Shown: positions 9,369 through 17,423 of the stretch, piece after piece
Layout of the letters: each line of letters opens with the position of its first letter
Position numbering within the stretch: the first letter of the stretch is position 1
Source: Clostridiales bacterium
Lineage (GTDB): Bacteria; Bacillota; Dethiobacteria; Dethiobacterales; Dethiobacteraceae
Assembly (NCBI GenBank): GCA_018335855.1
Contig: JAGXRM010000007.1
Location: 62,001 to 126,000 of the forward strand
Length of the DNA: 64,000 nucleotides
Direction of reading: 5' to 3'
Notes under the pieces: model-generated
Told to the model about the DNA's origin: nothing
Database searches by the model: none
What the model saw: the letters and a program-made list of their open reading frames with translations, nothing else
Position numbers and translations under genes: made by a program

Positions 9369-9420
9369 TTGACACACTATATCTGGTGGTGTATAATTAT
9401 ACCAATACTAGATATGGTGT
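9369..9420 (+). promoter_or_regulatory. nrdR-nrdDG promoter with two NrdR boxes
   Basis: TTGACA (9369-9374) and TATAAT (9392-9397) are separated by exactly 17 bases. Two 16-base imperfect palindromes resembling the NrdR-box consensus (acaCwAtATaTwGtgt) lie at 9374-9389, ACACTATATCTGGTGG, and 9405-9420, ATACTAGATATGGTGT. Their starts are 31 bases apart, three helical turns, the spacing known for NrdR box pairs. Binding would cover the spacer and the start site, so the operon should be autorepressed. Confidence 0.85.
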
Positions 9421-9441
9421 CCGTGAAAGGAGGTTGTGACG

Positions 9442-9903
9442 GTGAAGTGTCCATACTGCGGTTGTGTGGAAAACAGGGTTATTGACTCCCGTTCTACCGA
9501 TGAAGGCAGCGCAATTCGCAGACGACGGGAATGTGCAGACTGTGATAAGCGCTTTACTACCTATGAAAAACTGGAAGAATCCCCATTGATTGTAGTTAAG
9601 CGGGATGGCAGCAGAGAAATGTTTGACCGCACAAAAATTTTAAACGGCCTCATTTATGCCGGAGGAAAACGTAAAATTCCTTTATATACCTTCGAGGCAC
9701 TGGTAGACGGCCTGGAGCGGGAATTGCGCAATAGTTTTTATCATGAAGTGGCATCAGATGAAATTGGCCATCGGGTATTAGCCAAGCTTCGTGATATCGA
9801 TGAGGTAGCCTATGTCCGGTTTGCGTCTGTTTATCATAAGTTCAGAGATATTGCCGACTTTAAAAAAGCATTGGCAGAAATGCCGGAAGATGAGAGTAAC
9901 TGA
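9442..9903 (+). CDS. nrdR: Transcriptional repressor NrdR
   Basis: Nucleotide-sensing repressor of ribonucleotide reductase genes. The 153 residues begin with the zinc ribbon KCPYCGC...RRRRECADCDKRFTTYE and continue into an ATP-cone domain (LIVVKRDGSREMFDRTKIL). Four cysteines (CPYC and CADC) can bind zinc. The GTG at 9442 is eight bases after AAAGGAGG and yields the canonical N-terminus; the GTG at 9436 is too close. It heads the nrdR-nrdD-nrdG operon and should bind its own promoter. Confidence 0.95.
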   Translation: MKCPYCGCVENRVIDSRSTDEGSAIRRRRECADCDKRFTTYEKLEESPLIVVKRDGSREMFDRTKILNGLIYAGGKRKIPLYTFEALVDGLERELRNSFYHEVASDEIGHRVLAKLRDIDEVAYVRFASVYHKFRDIADFKKALAEMPEDESN

Positions 9904-9931
9904 TCACCAAGAGCAGGAGGGAAAAGAGAGC

Positions 9932-11956
9932 ATGTTTATAGAAATTAAAAAGCGGGATGGACGGGTTGTACCATTTGATGCGGAGAAGATTACAGAGGCA
10001 ATCCTCAAGGCTGCCAAGGCAGTTGGGGGAGAAAACAAAAAAATTGCGGAAAACCTGACAGCTCAGGTGATTACACAATTGAGCAATATGGGCTACAACG
10101 GAAATATTCCCGCAGTAGAAGATGTACAGGATACTGTGGAAAAAATTCTGATTGAAAATGGACATGCCCGCACAGCAAAAGCGTACATACTTTACCGCGA
10201 TCGTCGTAACCGTATCCGGGAAGGTAAATCGGATTTAATGGATACGGTAAAAGAGATTCTGGTAGAAACCAACCGGGAGAATGCAAATATTTCAAATTCC
10301 CCGTCGGCTAAAATGCTGCAAATTGCCAGCGCCGCCAGTAAACAGTACTACCTGACTAATCTCTTACCGGAGGATTTTGCTCAGGCACATACGAGGGGAG
10401 CGTTTCATATCCATGACTTAGACTACTACGGGAAAACACTTAATTGTTTGCAAATTGATCTTACCCGATTATTGACCGAAGGGTTTAACACCGGTTACGG
10501 GTTTATCCGCCCGCCTAAACGAATCGGGTCAGCGGTGGCCCAAGCGGCTATCATTTTGCAGAGTAATCAGAACGATATGTTCGGTGGACAGAGCTTTCCT
10601 CACTTCGACAGGTCTATGTCCGAGATTGTTGCCACAATGCCCAGTGTGCCCGGCGAAGAAGAAGTCTTCCAGGCGATGGAAGGGCTGATTTATAACCTGA
10701 ATACGATGCATTCCAGGGCCGGAGCCCAGGTTCCCTTTTCCACATTGAATGTTGGGACAGATACGACCGAAATGGGCCGGGCGGTTACCCGTTCTATTCT
10801 GAGAGCATTTGAGCGCGGTCTGGGGAACGGAGAGAGTCCGATTTTTCCCAATCTGGTCTTCCGTGTAAAAAATGGTGTCAATATGAATCCCGGAGATCCG
10901 AATTATGATCTTTTCCAGCACGCTATTAAAGTTTCAGCCCATCGCTTAAACCCCACGTTTAGTTTCATGGATTCCTCTTTTAATAAGCCATACGGGGATG
11001 AAATCGCCTACATGGGCTGCCGCACAAGGACCATTGGCAACAGGCACGGCGAAGAAGTATCTGCTGGCAGAGGAAATATTGCTCCTGTTTCTATAAATTT
11101 GCCGCGGGTGGCACTGCAGACACGGGATGTAAAACTTTTTTTTGTGGAACTTGACCGTCTTTTACGCCTGTCGGCAAGACAGCTTATGCACCGCTTTGAA
11201 ATCCTTGGTAACCTCCGGGCCGGTGACTTGCCGTTTTGTATGGGACAAAAGCTATATATGGGATCGGAAAATTTGCAGGCAGAAGAGCCTATCAAAGAAG
11301 TCATTAAGAATGGAACTCTGGCCGTTGGTTTTATCGGCTTGGCGGAAACGCTACAGGCATTAATCGGTAAACACCACGGCGAGGACAAGGAAGCGCAGGA
11401 ATTGGGCTTAAAAATTGTTTCTCATATGAACAAACGTATGGAGCAGTTCTCGGATGAATTCGATCTGAACTTCGTGTTGGTAGCCACGCCGGCAGAAGGA
11501 TTGTCCGGCCGCTTTATCAATATCGACCGGGAACGTTTTGGCTCCATTCCAAAAATTACTGACAAAGAATACTATACCAATTCTTACCATATTCCGGTTA
11601 ATTATTGTATGTCACTGTTTGATAAATTAAGCACTGAGGGAGAATACCACAAGTATTGTAAAGCGGGCCACATTTCCTATGTGGAGCTGGAATCCCCTCC
11701 AGGAAAGAACGTGGAAGCTGTGGAAGATATTGTCCGCCATATGGCGGCCTCAGATATCGGCTACGGGGGGATCAATTATCCCATAGACGAATGCCGCAGT
11801 TGTGGCTTTAGCGGGATTGTCCACGATGCCTGTCCAGGCTGCGGCGGCACTGATGTGCGGCGTATCCGCCGGATTACCGGTTATCTTTCCACCGAAGAGC
11901 GCTTTAACAGTGCAAAGCAGGCGGAGTTGCGCGACCGTAAACCCCATTGTTGCTAA
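9932..11956 (+). CDS. nrdD: Anaerobic (class III) ribonucleoside-triphosphate reductase
   Basis: Oxygen-sensitive glycyl-radical enzyme that makes dNTPs from NTPs. The 674 residues have an N-terminal ATP-cone (IKKRDGRVVPFDAEKI) for allosteric control, the large barrel, a C-terminal zinc site (CRSCGF...CPGCGG) and the radical motif RRITGYL with the glycine near residue 650. ATG 9932 follows AGGAGGG; the frame reads back into nrdR but without a start signal. It is activated by NrdG, encoded 27 bases downstream. Confidence 0.95.
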   Translation: MFIEIKKRDGRVVPFDAEKITEAILKAAKAVGGENKKIAENLTAQVITQLSNMGYNGNIPAVEDVQDTVEKILIENGHARTAKAYILYRDRRNRIREGKSDLMDTVKEILVETNRENANISNSPSAKMLQIASAASKQYYLTNLLPEDFAQAHTRGAFHIHDLDYYGKTLNCLQIDLTRLLTEGFNTGYGFIRPPKRIGSAVAQAAIILQSNQNDMFGGQSFPHFDRSMSEIVATMPSVPGEEEVFQAMEGLIYNLNTMHSRAGAQVPFSTLNVGTDTTEMGRAVTRSILRAFERGLGNGESPIFPNLVFRVKNGVNMNPGDPNYDLFQHAIKVSAHRLNPTFSFMDSSFNKPYGDEIAYMGCRTRTIGNRHGEEVSAGRGNIAPVSINLPRVALQTRDVKLFFVELDRLLRLSARQLMHRFEILGNLRAGDLPFCMGQKLYMGSENLQAEEPIKEVIKNGTLAVGFIGLAETLQALIGKHHGEDKEAQELGLKIVSHMNKRMEQFSDEFDLNFVLVATPAEGLSGRFINIDRERFGSIPKITDKEYYTNSYHIPVNYCMSLFDKLSTEGEYHKYCKAGHISYVELESPPGKNVEAVEDIVRHMAASDIGYGGINYPIDECRSCGFSGIVHDACPGCGGTDVRRIRRITGYLSTEERFNSAKQAELRDRKPHCC

Positions 11957-11983
11957 TGAAACAGCTATAAAAGAGGGCGTGCC

Positions 11984-12496
11984 ATGAAGGTTAAACTCGC
12001 AGGTATAGAAAAGAATAGCGTGGTGGATGGCCCGGGGCTGCGATCGGTTGTTTTTGCCCAGGGTTGTCCTCACCACTGTCCGGGATGCCACAACCCGCAA
12101 ACCTTGGACCCTGAAGGCGGCACATGGTATAATCTGGATGAATTGGCGGCGGAGCTTTGTGCCGACAACTCCGTACGGGGCATTACCTTTTCAGGGGGTG
12201 AACCGTTCCGTCAGGCCGGTGCGTTTGCTGCGTTAGCCGCATATTTGCGTGAACGGAAACTGGAAATTTTGATATATTCAGGGTATACTTATGAAGGACT
12301 GCTTGCAAAAGCCACCGGCGATCCAGATATTGAAAAATTGCTGGCCGCCGGTGACATTTTAATTGACGGTCCGTTTATTGTGGAGGAGCGGGACCCGTCC
12401 TTGGCTTATCGCGGTTCAAGGAACCAACGTGTCATCGATCTGAAACAGACAAGCCTGAAGGGTGAGGTCGTCCTCTCCCCGCTACACTACCGTTAA
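11984..12496 (+). CDS. nrdG: NrdG, radical-SAM activase of NrdD
   Basis: Radical SAM protein that installs the glycyl radical on NrdD. The 170 residues have the cluster motif CPHHCPGC (C-x3-C-x2-C) after GPGLRSVVFAQG, and the SAM-binding GITFSGGEPF. Length and composition are normal for NrdG-type activases. It is the third gene of the NrdR-controlled operon and is followed eleven bases later by pgeF. Confidence 0.93.
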   Translation: MKVKLAGIEKNSVVDGPGLRSVVFAQGCPHHCPGCHNPQTLDPEGGTWYNLDELAAELCADNSVRGITFSGGEPFRQAGAFAALAAYLRERKLEILIYSGYTYEGLLAKATGDPDIEKLLAAGDILIDGPFIVEERDPSLAYRGSRNQRVIDLKQTSLKGEVVLSPLHYR

Positions 12497-12507
12497 CAGG
12501 AGTGAAT

Positions 12508-13320
12508 ATGGAAAAGGAAACAATAATCCACCGTCAGGGAGTCTCCTTTCTTTCCTACAGGAACCTTACTGATAAGAGTATCCTGCATGGGTTCTCTCTA
12601 CGGCACGGCGGTCAAAGCCGCACGCCCTATGACACGCTAAATCTGGGACTGCATGTGGCAGATAATCAATGTGCTGTCCTGGAAAACCGGCGTCGTTTTG
12701 CCGAAGCTATAGGATATGCACCGGAGGCAGTTGTAACCGGTCAGCAGGTTCACGGCCACCGGGTCACCGTTGTTACCGCACGGACAAAAGGGCGCGGTCA
12801 CCTGCAGGCTGCAGACGCGATCCCGGGGACAGACGGACTGGTTACCGTAGAACCGGAAATTGTTCTCATGGCCCATTCGGCCGACTGTACAGTCCTTTTC
12901 TTTTATGACCCCGTTCACGTTTGCATTGGTTTGGCCCATGCCGGCTGGCGGGGCGCCGTGGCGGGCATGGGACCGGCAATGATAGATGCCATGGCGGTCC
13001 AGGGATGCCTTCGTGAAAATATACGCGTAGCACTTTCACCGACAATCGGTCCATGCTGTTATCGGGTAGGCGTTGAACTAACGGAGTGTGTACCACACAA
13101 ATATCAACAAACCCTGAATCGGCGGAAAGACGGGGAGATATTTTTTAATTTGCCGGAGCTACAGCAGTTGTCGTTACTGGATGCGGGCGTGTCCAAAGCT
13201 AATATTATTACCAGTCGTTATTGCACCCATTGCCATACGGACCTGTTTTTTTCGCACCGCGCTGCGGGAGGCGTAACCGGCAGAATGGCAGGCGTAATTT
13301 CACTGCAAAAGCAGGAGTAG
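12508..13320 (+). CDS. pgeF: PgeF/YlmD, multicopper-oxidase-like (DUF152) protein
   Basis: Laccase-domain protein; relatives act as purine nucleoside phosphorylases/adenosine deaminases or as peptidoglycan editing factors. The 270 residues show VTGQQVHGHRV, the metal-site stretch AHSADCTVLF, HAGWRGAVAGM and GPCCYRVG. The ATG at 12508 is well spaced after CAGGAG. Location at the head of a ylm cluster (ylmE, sepF, ylmG, ylmH, divIVA follow) matches Bacillus ylmD. Exact substrate is not decidable from sequence. Confidence 0.88.
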   Translation: MEKETIIHRQGVSFLSYRNLTDKSILHGFSLRHGGQSRTPYDTLNLGLHVADNQCAVLENRRRFAEAIGYAPEAVVTGQQVHGHRVTVVTARTKGRGHLQAADAIPGTDGLVTVEPEIVLMAHSADCTVLFFYDPVHVCIGLAHAGWRGAVAGMGPAMIDAMAVQGCLRENIRVALSPTIGPCCYRVGVELTECVPHKYQQTLNRRKDGEIFFNLPELQQLSLLDAGVSKANIITSRYCTHCHTDLFFSHRAAGGVTGRMAGVISLQKQE

Positions 13321-13324
13321 ATTA

Positions 13325-14284
13325 ATGAAGAAAAATAGAAAGTTTACAGTTGTCCACGGCAAGCGGCGCGGCAGGACAGGGGAGAAACTGGTTTACTTTC
13401 TTTTAACTGCCGTTATTGTCTTGTTTGGTATACAGGCATTTTATTCGTTTGCCAGAGATGCTCTGACCGCCCGGTTTGTGAGGACGGTCGTGGTTGAAAA
13501 CGGAGTACTGGAAACGATTCAGTCTGTGGAAGGCGTTATTGTGCGGGAGGAGAGAGTGGTTGCTGCTCCCGCCACAGGTAAACTGGAGTGGTTGGTCGGG
13601 GAAGGTGAACGGTTAGCCATTGGTACCCCGGTCGTACGGATAAAAACCGCGGATAACAACTGGCAAACGGTACATACATCGGTCTCGGGAGTCATCATTA
13701 TGCAGTTGGACGGCCTTGAGGGTGTTTTGCAACCGCAGTCAATGACGGAGATCAATGTGCCGCTGACACGAAAAATCCCTTTTAAGCCGAGCCGTCTGTC
13801 TGCCGGGGAAGAAGTCAGGCAGGGCTCCCTGCTGTTCAAAATTGTTGATAATTTTACCTGGTATTATGCGATAGAATTGACTGCCGGTGAATACGCCGGG
13901 TTGTCGGAGCAGTCCTCAGTGACATTACGATTTTCTTTTGCCCCCGACCAGGACGCAACAGGCCAGCCTGTCGTCGTTGAGGAAGACGGGGACAAGGTGA
14001 CGCTCATCTTTGAAATGAAGGATGACGTAGACGGCTGTTTTACGCAACGGCTTGCCTCTGCCGATGTGATTACCAAAAGAGTACGGGGAATTGTCCTGCC
14101 AACTTCGGCGCTGATAGAGCGGGGTGATGAAACCGGCGTCTACATTTTGGAGAAATCCATCGTTCGTTACCGGCCTGTGGACGTGATTGATACGTGGCAG
14201 GAGGAAGCTGTGGTTAGCGGTTTACGCATCGGGTTTCCTGTCATTACAAACCCGAATCTGGTGAGAGAAGGACAACGTTTATGA
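13325..14284 (+). CDS. HlyD-like membrane fusion/adaptor protein
   Basis: A 319-residue membrane-anchored protein: basic N-terminus, one membrane segment (LVYFLLTAVIVLFGIQAFYSF), then an extracytoplasmic barrel-sandwich region with paired lipoyl-like halves (VRTVVVENGVLE, AATGKLEWLVGEGERLAIGTPV) and a C-terminal beta domain. This resembles HlyD/RND adaptor subunits, but no pump gene is adjacent. It sits between pgeF and ylmE, overlapping ylmE by four bases (ATGA), so it is part of the ylm operon. A role at the division site or envelope is only inferred. Confidence 0.7.
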   Translation: MKKNRKFTVVHGKRRGRTGEKLVYFLLTAVIVLFGIQAFYSFARDALTARFVRTVVVENGVLETIQSVEGVIVREERVVAAPATGKLEWLVGEGERLAIGTPVVRIKTADNNWQTVHTSVSGVIIMQLDGLEGVLQPQSMTEINVPLTRKIPFKPSRLSAGEEVRQGSLLFKIVDNFTWYYAIELTAGEYAGLSEQSSVTLRFSFAPDQDATGQPVVVEEDGDKVTLIFEMKDDVDGCFTQRLASADVITKRVRGIVLPTSALIERGDETGVYILEKSIVRYRPVDVIDTWQEEAVVSGLRIGFPVITNPNLVREGQRL

Positions 14285-14952
14285 GTAAACTAAGAGAGAA
14301 TATAGAAGCGGTCCGTGCCCGACTGCGGCTGGCAGCGGACCGATCTGGTCAGAATCATGTCCAATTGGTGGCAGTGACCAAAACGGTTCCTGTAGCAACC
14401 ATTGGCGAGGCTATACAACTGGGCCTGACTTCTCTGGGTGAAAACCGCCTGCAGGAGGCGCTGCCAAAAGTGGAGATGTACCCAGCCGTTGACTGGCATT
14501 TTATCGGCCGCCTGCAGACCAATAAAGTAAAAGATGTGGTAGGACGCTTTAATCTGATTCATTCACTGGATCGCTGGAAACTGGCAGAAGCTTTGCATAA
14601 ACAGGCAGAAGAACTGGACAAACCGGTTTCTGTGCTGGTTCAGGTAAATATCGCCGGAGAATCACAAAAAGGGGGACTGCCCCCTGCGCAACTACAGGAG
14701 TTTCTCCGCGAGGCCGCAGCACTGCCAGGCCTTCGTGTGGAAGGGCTGATGACAGTGCCACCTTATGAGGAAGACGCTGAGAGGGTAAGACCGTATTTCC
14801 GTGAGATGAACCGTCTTTTTCACAGCTTCCATATACCCGGAGTAAAAATGAACATACTATCTATGGGCATGACTCATGATTTTATAGTTGCTGTGGAAGA
14901 AGGGGCCAATCTTGTGCGGATCGGCAGCGCAATATTCGGGGAAAGAATATAA
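14281..14952 (+). CDS. ylmE: YlmE/YggS-family PLP-binding protein
   Basis: Pyridoxal-phosphate homeostasis protein of the PLPBP family: a TIM barrel that carries PLP but has no known enzymatic activity. The 223 residues include LVAVTKTVP, with the PLP lysine, the motif GENRLQEALPK, WHFIGRLQTNK, and LSMGMTHDF. Start overlaps the previous gene's stop as ATGA, indicating translational coupling. In Firmicutes it is commonly next to sepF. Confidence 0.92.
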   Translation: MSKLRENIEAVRARLRLAADRSGQNHVQLVAVTKTVPVATIGEAIQLGLTSLGENRLQEALPKVEMYPAVDWHFIGRLQTNKVKDVVGRFNLIHSLDRWKLAEALHKQAEELDKPVSVLVQVNIAGESQKGGLPPAQLQEFLREAAALPGLRVEGLMTVPPYEEDAERVRPYFREMNRLFHSFHIPGVKMNILSMGMTHDFIVAVEEGANLVRIGSAIFGERI

Positions 14953-14968
14953 AGAAAGGGGAATTGTT

Positions 14969-15403
14969 GTGGCAAAATTTTGGGAGAAAGCGTTATCTTT
15001 TCTGGGCTTAGTGGAGGAAACAGAGGAAGAGGAAATTTACGATGACACCGAATTTATCCGTCCTCAGGCCCGTAAAGGTGCGGTGTTGAACTTACATAGC
15101 GGTAAACAAAGCAGTAAAAGTATGCGGCTTGTCATTTTGAAGCCTCGGGAGTTTCACGAAGCACAGCAGATTGTGGAGCATATAAAAAATAAAAAGCCTG
15201 TTCTTGTCAATCTGGAAGAAACGGAAAAAGACGAATGCAAACGCATTATTGATTTTATATCCGGTGCCACATTCGCCCTGGACGGTAATATGCAGAAGGT
15301 GAGCCAGCAGATATTTGTCTTTGCCCCGGCCCATGTGGAAGTGAACGCGGAAATCCGCAGAGAATTGATAGATCGCGGTGTAGCCGCCACCTTAGACGAG
15401 TAA
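14969..15403 (+). CDS. sepF: Cell division protein SepF
   Basis: FtsZ-binding protein that also anchors the Z ring. The 144 residues have an N-terminal amphipathic helix (KFWEKALSFLGLV) for membrane binding, an acidic linker, and the C-terminal dimerising domain (VILKPREFHEAQQIVEHI; DFISGATFALDG). GTG start 14969 follows AAAGGGG. The frame runs back into ylmE but only this start gives the membrane helix at the N-terminus. Confidence 0.93.
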   Translation: MAKFWEKALSFLGLVEETEEEEIYDDTEFIRPQARKGAVLNLHSGKQSSKSMRLVILKPREFHEAQQIVEHIKNKKPVLVNLEETEKDECKRIIDFISGATFALDGNMQKVSQQIFVFAPAHVEVNAEIRRELIDRGVAATLDE

Positions 15404-15417
15404 AGGAGCTGAGCGTC

Positions 15418-15720
15418 ATTTACGACCGCATTGCAATTGTCCGTTTAATAAATCTTCTTTACCAGATATTTTATTATCTGTTGTTGGCGAGAATTATTTT
15501 TTCATTTATAACATTGGGACGGGACGCCAATCCAACGTTATTAAAGGTGAGGCAGTTCACTTTCCGCGCGACGGAACCGGTGTTAGCACCCCTACGCAAG
15601 ATTATTAAGCCGGTGCATATAGGTGGTGGCTCTTACTTAGATTTGTCCCCGTTGATCGCACTTATCTTACTGAATGTACTGCGGGGTCTGTTTGTCCGCG
15701 TCTTTTTCTGGGGCTTCTAG
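15418..15720 (+). CDS. ylmG: YlmG/YggT-family membrane protein, apparent ATT start
   Basis: Small integral membrane protein of the YggT family, associated with division and osmotic stress genes. Read from ATT at 15418, the 100-residue product has a complete first helix (IAIVRLINLLYQIFYYLLLA) and a second one (LSPLIALILLNVLRGLF). No ATG, GTG or TTG gives this: the first canonical start (TTG 15481) has no ribosome binding site and cuts helix one. AAAGGAG at 15402-15408 is nine bases before the ATT. ATT is the known start in infC, so use here is plausible but unproven. Confidence 0.8.
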   Translation: MYDRIAIVRLINLLYQIFYYLLLARIIFSFITLGRDANPTLLKVRQFTFRATEPVLAPLRKIIKPVHIGGGSYLDLSPLIALILLNVLRGLFVRVFFWGF

Positions 15721-15739
15721 TCAGGGTCTGGAGGTATTT

Positions 15740-16528
15740 ATGGAACGGGAAAAAATACTGGAGCGCTTTGAGCACGAAACCGAACGGCTGGCAGCAGCGA
15801 CTGCCCTGGATCGCGCGGTTCAAACAGAAAAAACGGGAATGCCGCAGGCAACTGATTTCTTGGATCCCTACCAACAGCGTGCGGTGGAGAAAGCGCTGCA
15901 TTTGCACGGGGACGTGAAATATATCAGCTGGGGAGGCTACCAGGAAGCGGAACGGGTCCGTGTCCTGGTTTTTCCCGTGGTTCGCCAGATGAATACCGGT
16001 GATGTGCCACTGGCTGTCTTGGAAGCCGATGCCGGGTCCAAGGCCGACGGTTTATCCCACCGGGATTTTTTAGGTGCAATTTTGGGTTTGGGCTTGAAAC
16101 GGGAAAAGATTGGCGATATTATTGTTGCCGATGAAAGATGCGCCCAGATTTTTGTTTCCCCGGAAATCGTTCCTTACTTGCAGAGCAACCTGATCCAGGT
16201 CGGCAGCCACAGCGTAAGCATCCGGGAAATGGATGTAGCAGACGTTGCTGCAACTGAGCCCCGCAACCGTGATGTTAAAGCCACCGTGGCCAGTTTGCGC
16301 CTCGATGCTGTAGCCAGTGCCGGATTCGGGCTTTCCAGAAGCAAGCTGGCTCCGGCTATTCGGGCAGGTCAGGTAAAATTGAACTGGCAGTCGGTAAAAA
16401 GTGCCAGCACACCTGTTAAGCAGGGAGATATAATTTCCCTGGCAGGTCGCGGCCGTATGGAACTGGCGGAGGTACGGGGTGAAAGTAAAAAGGGGCGTAT
16501 CCATCTTTTACTAAAAAAACGTATCTAA
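15740..16528 (+). CDS. ylmH: YlmH, S4-domain RNA-binding protein
   Basis: The 262-residue protein has an N-terminal domain (ILERFEHETERL, DFLDPYQQRAVEKAL) and a C-terminal S4 RNA-binding domain (LRLDAVASAGFGLSRSKLAP, GQVKLNWQ). In Bacillus YlmH has been linked to ribosome quality control (binding tRNA in split 50S complexes) and to the division cluster. ATG 15740 follows GGAGGT at proper spacing. It lies 19 bases after ylmG. Confidence 0.9.
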   Translation: MEREKILERFEHETERLAAATALDRAVQTEKTGMPQATDFLDPYQQRAVEKALHLHGDVKYISWGGYQEAERVRVLVFPVVRQMNTGDVPLAVLEADAGSKADGLSHRDFLGAILGLGLKREKIGDIIVADERCAQIFVSPEIVPYLQSNLIQVGSHSVSIREMDVADVAATEPRNRDVKATVASLRLDAVASAGFGLSRSKLAPAIRAGQVKLNWQSVKSASTPVKQGDIISLAGRGRMELAEVRGESKKGRIHLLLKKRI

Positions 16529-16593
16529 AGTGCAGGAGTTACACTTATAAAGGCGAATTAAGGAAACGAAGATAAGATTTGGGGGTGACAAAT

Positions 16594-17082
16594 TTGTCGT
16601 TAACACCGATTGATATCCAAAACAAAGAATTCGGCCGCTCCATCCGCGGGCTCTCCCCTTCCGAGGTGGATGAATTTTTAGACCGTGTTGCTAAGGATTA
16701 TGAAGATTTGATTAAAGATAATATGTCAGCGAAAGAGCAAGCGGCACAACTCAAAGAGAAGCTGAACCATTATCACAAGTTGGAAGAAACGCTCCATAAC
16801 GCCATAGTCGTCGCTCAGGAGACGGCGGAGGATGTAAAACGGAACGCCAACAAAGAAGCGGAACTGATTCGCCGTGAAGCGGAAAGAGACGCATCCCGAA
16901 TACTGGAAGATGCCCGGTATAAAGCGGGCCGTATTCTTACGGAGCATGATGAGGTATATAAGCAGGCACAGATATATAAGATGCGCTTCCGCTCTCTGGT
17001 GGAAGCCCAGTTGGCTGCCCTGGAGATGGAAGACTGGCTATCCATGGAAGACAACAAAGAAGAAGCAAGACGGGGAGCATAA
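16594..17082 (+). CDS. divIVA: DivIVA
   Basis: Coiled-coil protein that senses negative membrane curvature at poles and septa and recruits partners; in spore formers it also helps anchor the chromosome. The 162 residues start SLTPIDIQNKEFGRSIRG, the membrane-binding N-terminal domain, followed by long coiled coils. The TTG at 16594 is preferred over 16579 because GGGGGTG lies seven bases before it and the N-terminus matches the family. A terminator follows. Confidence 0.92.
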   Translation: MSLTPIDIQNKEFGRSIRGLSPSEVDEFLDRVAKDYEDLIKDNMSAKEQAAQLKEKLNHYHKLEETLHNAIVVAQETAEDVKRNANKEAELIRREAERDASRILEDARYKAGRILTEHDEVYKQAQIYKMRFRSLVEAQLAALEMEDWLSMEDNKEEARRGA

Positions 17083-17099
17083 TATTCTTACGTTTGAAC

Positions 17100-17140
17100 A
17101 CAGCCGTACCGCCTTCCTTGACAGCGGACGGCTGTTTGTT
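17100..17140 (+). terminator. Intrinsic terminator after divIVA
   Basis: ACAGCCGT (17100-17107) pairs with ACGGCTGT (17128-17135), with an inner CCGC/GCGG pair, followed by TTGTTT. Confidence 0.65.
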
Positions 17141-17170
17141 TATAATAAGACAAATCCTATAGCTAAAGAC

Positions 17171-17397
17171 AATGAACGGGCCAAGTAAACGGATGTTTGC
17201 ATCACAGAGAGCCGGGGACGGTGGAATCCCGGTATGGTACTCCGTGGAAAATCCCCCGTGAGTCGCAGGTGAAAATAGTAGCCTTTGCCGGTGAAAGCCG
17301 TTAACAGTATGAAAGTGGCCGTAATAGCTTGCGGCTAGCGGGGTGGTACCGCGGGAATATCTCCCGTCCTCAACAGGACGGGAGTTTTATATTTTTG
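17171..17397 (+). promoter_or_regulatory. T-box riboswitch controlling ileS
   Basis: tRNA-sensing leader. The T-box core GGGTGGTACCGCGG is at 17341-17354 and the competing terminator has 10-bp arms (17361-17370 and 17375-17384) followed by TTTTATATTTTT. Upstream, CAGAGAG marks stem I. In GGAAAATCCCCCGTGAG the triplet ATC at 17251-17253 aligns with the specifier of the pheS leader in this same window (GGAAGTTCACCCCTGAG). ATC is an isoleucine codon, matching the gene. Confidence 0.93.
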
Positions 17398-17423
17398 ATA
17401 TTAATGACGGAGGTTTAAAAAAG

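Noticed and set aside
17212-17221. CCGGGGACGG in the ileS leader, identical to the core of the ftsZ-downstream repeat
   Set aside because: It is part of stem I of the T-box, pairs with its 3' side, and lacks the TTCTCAA...TTGCAA remainder.
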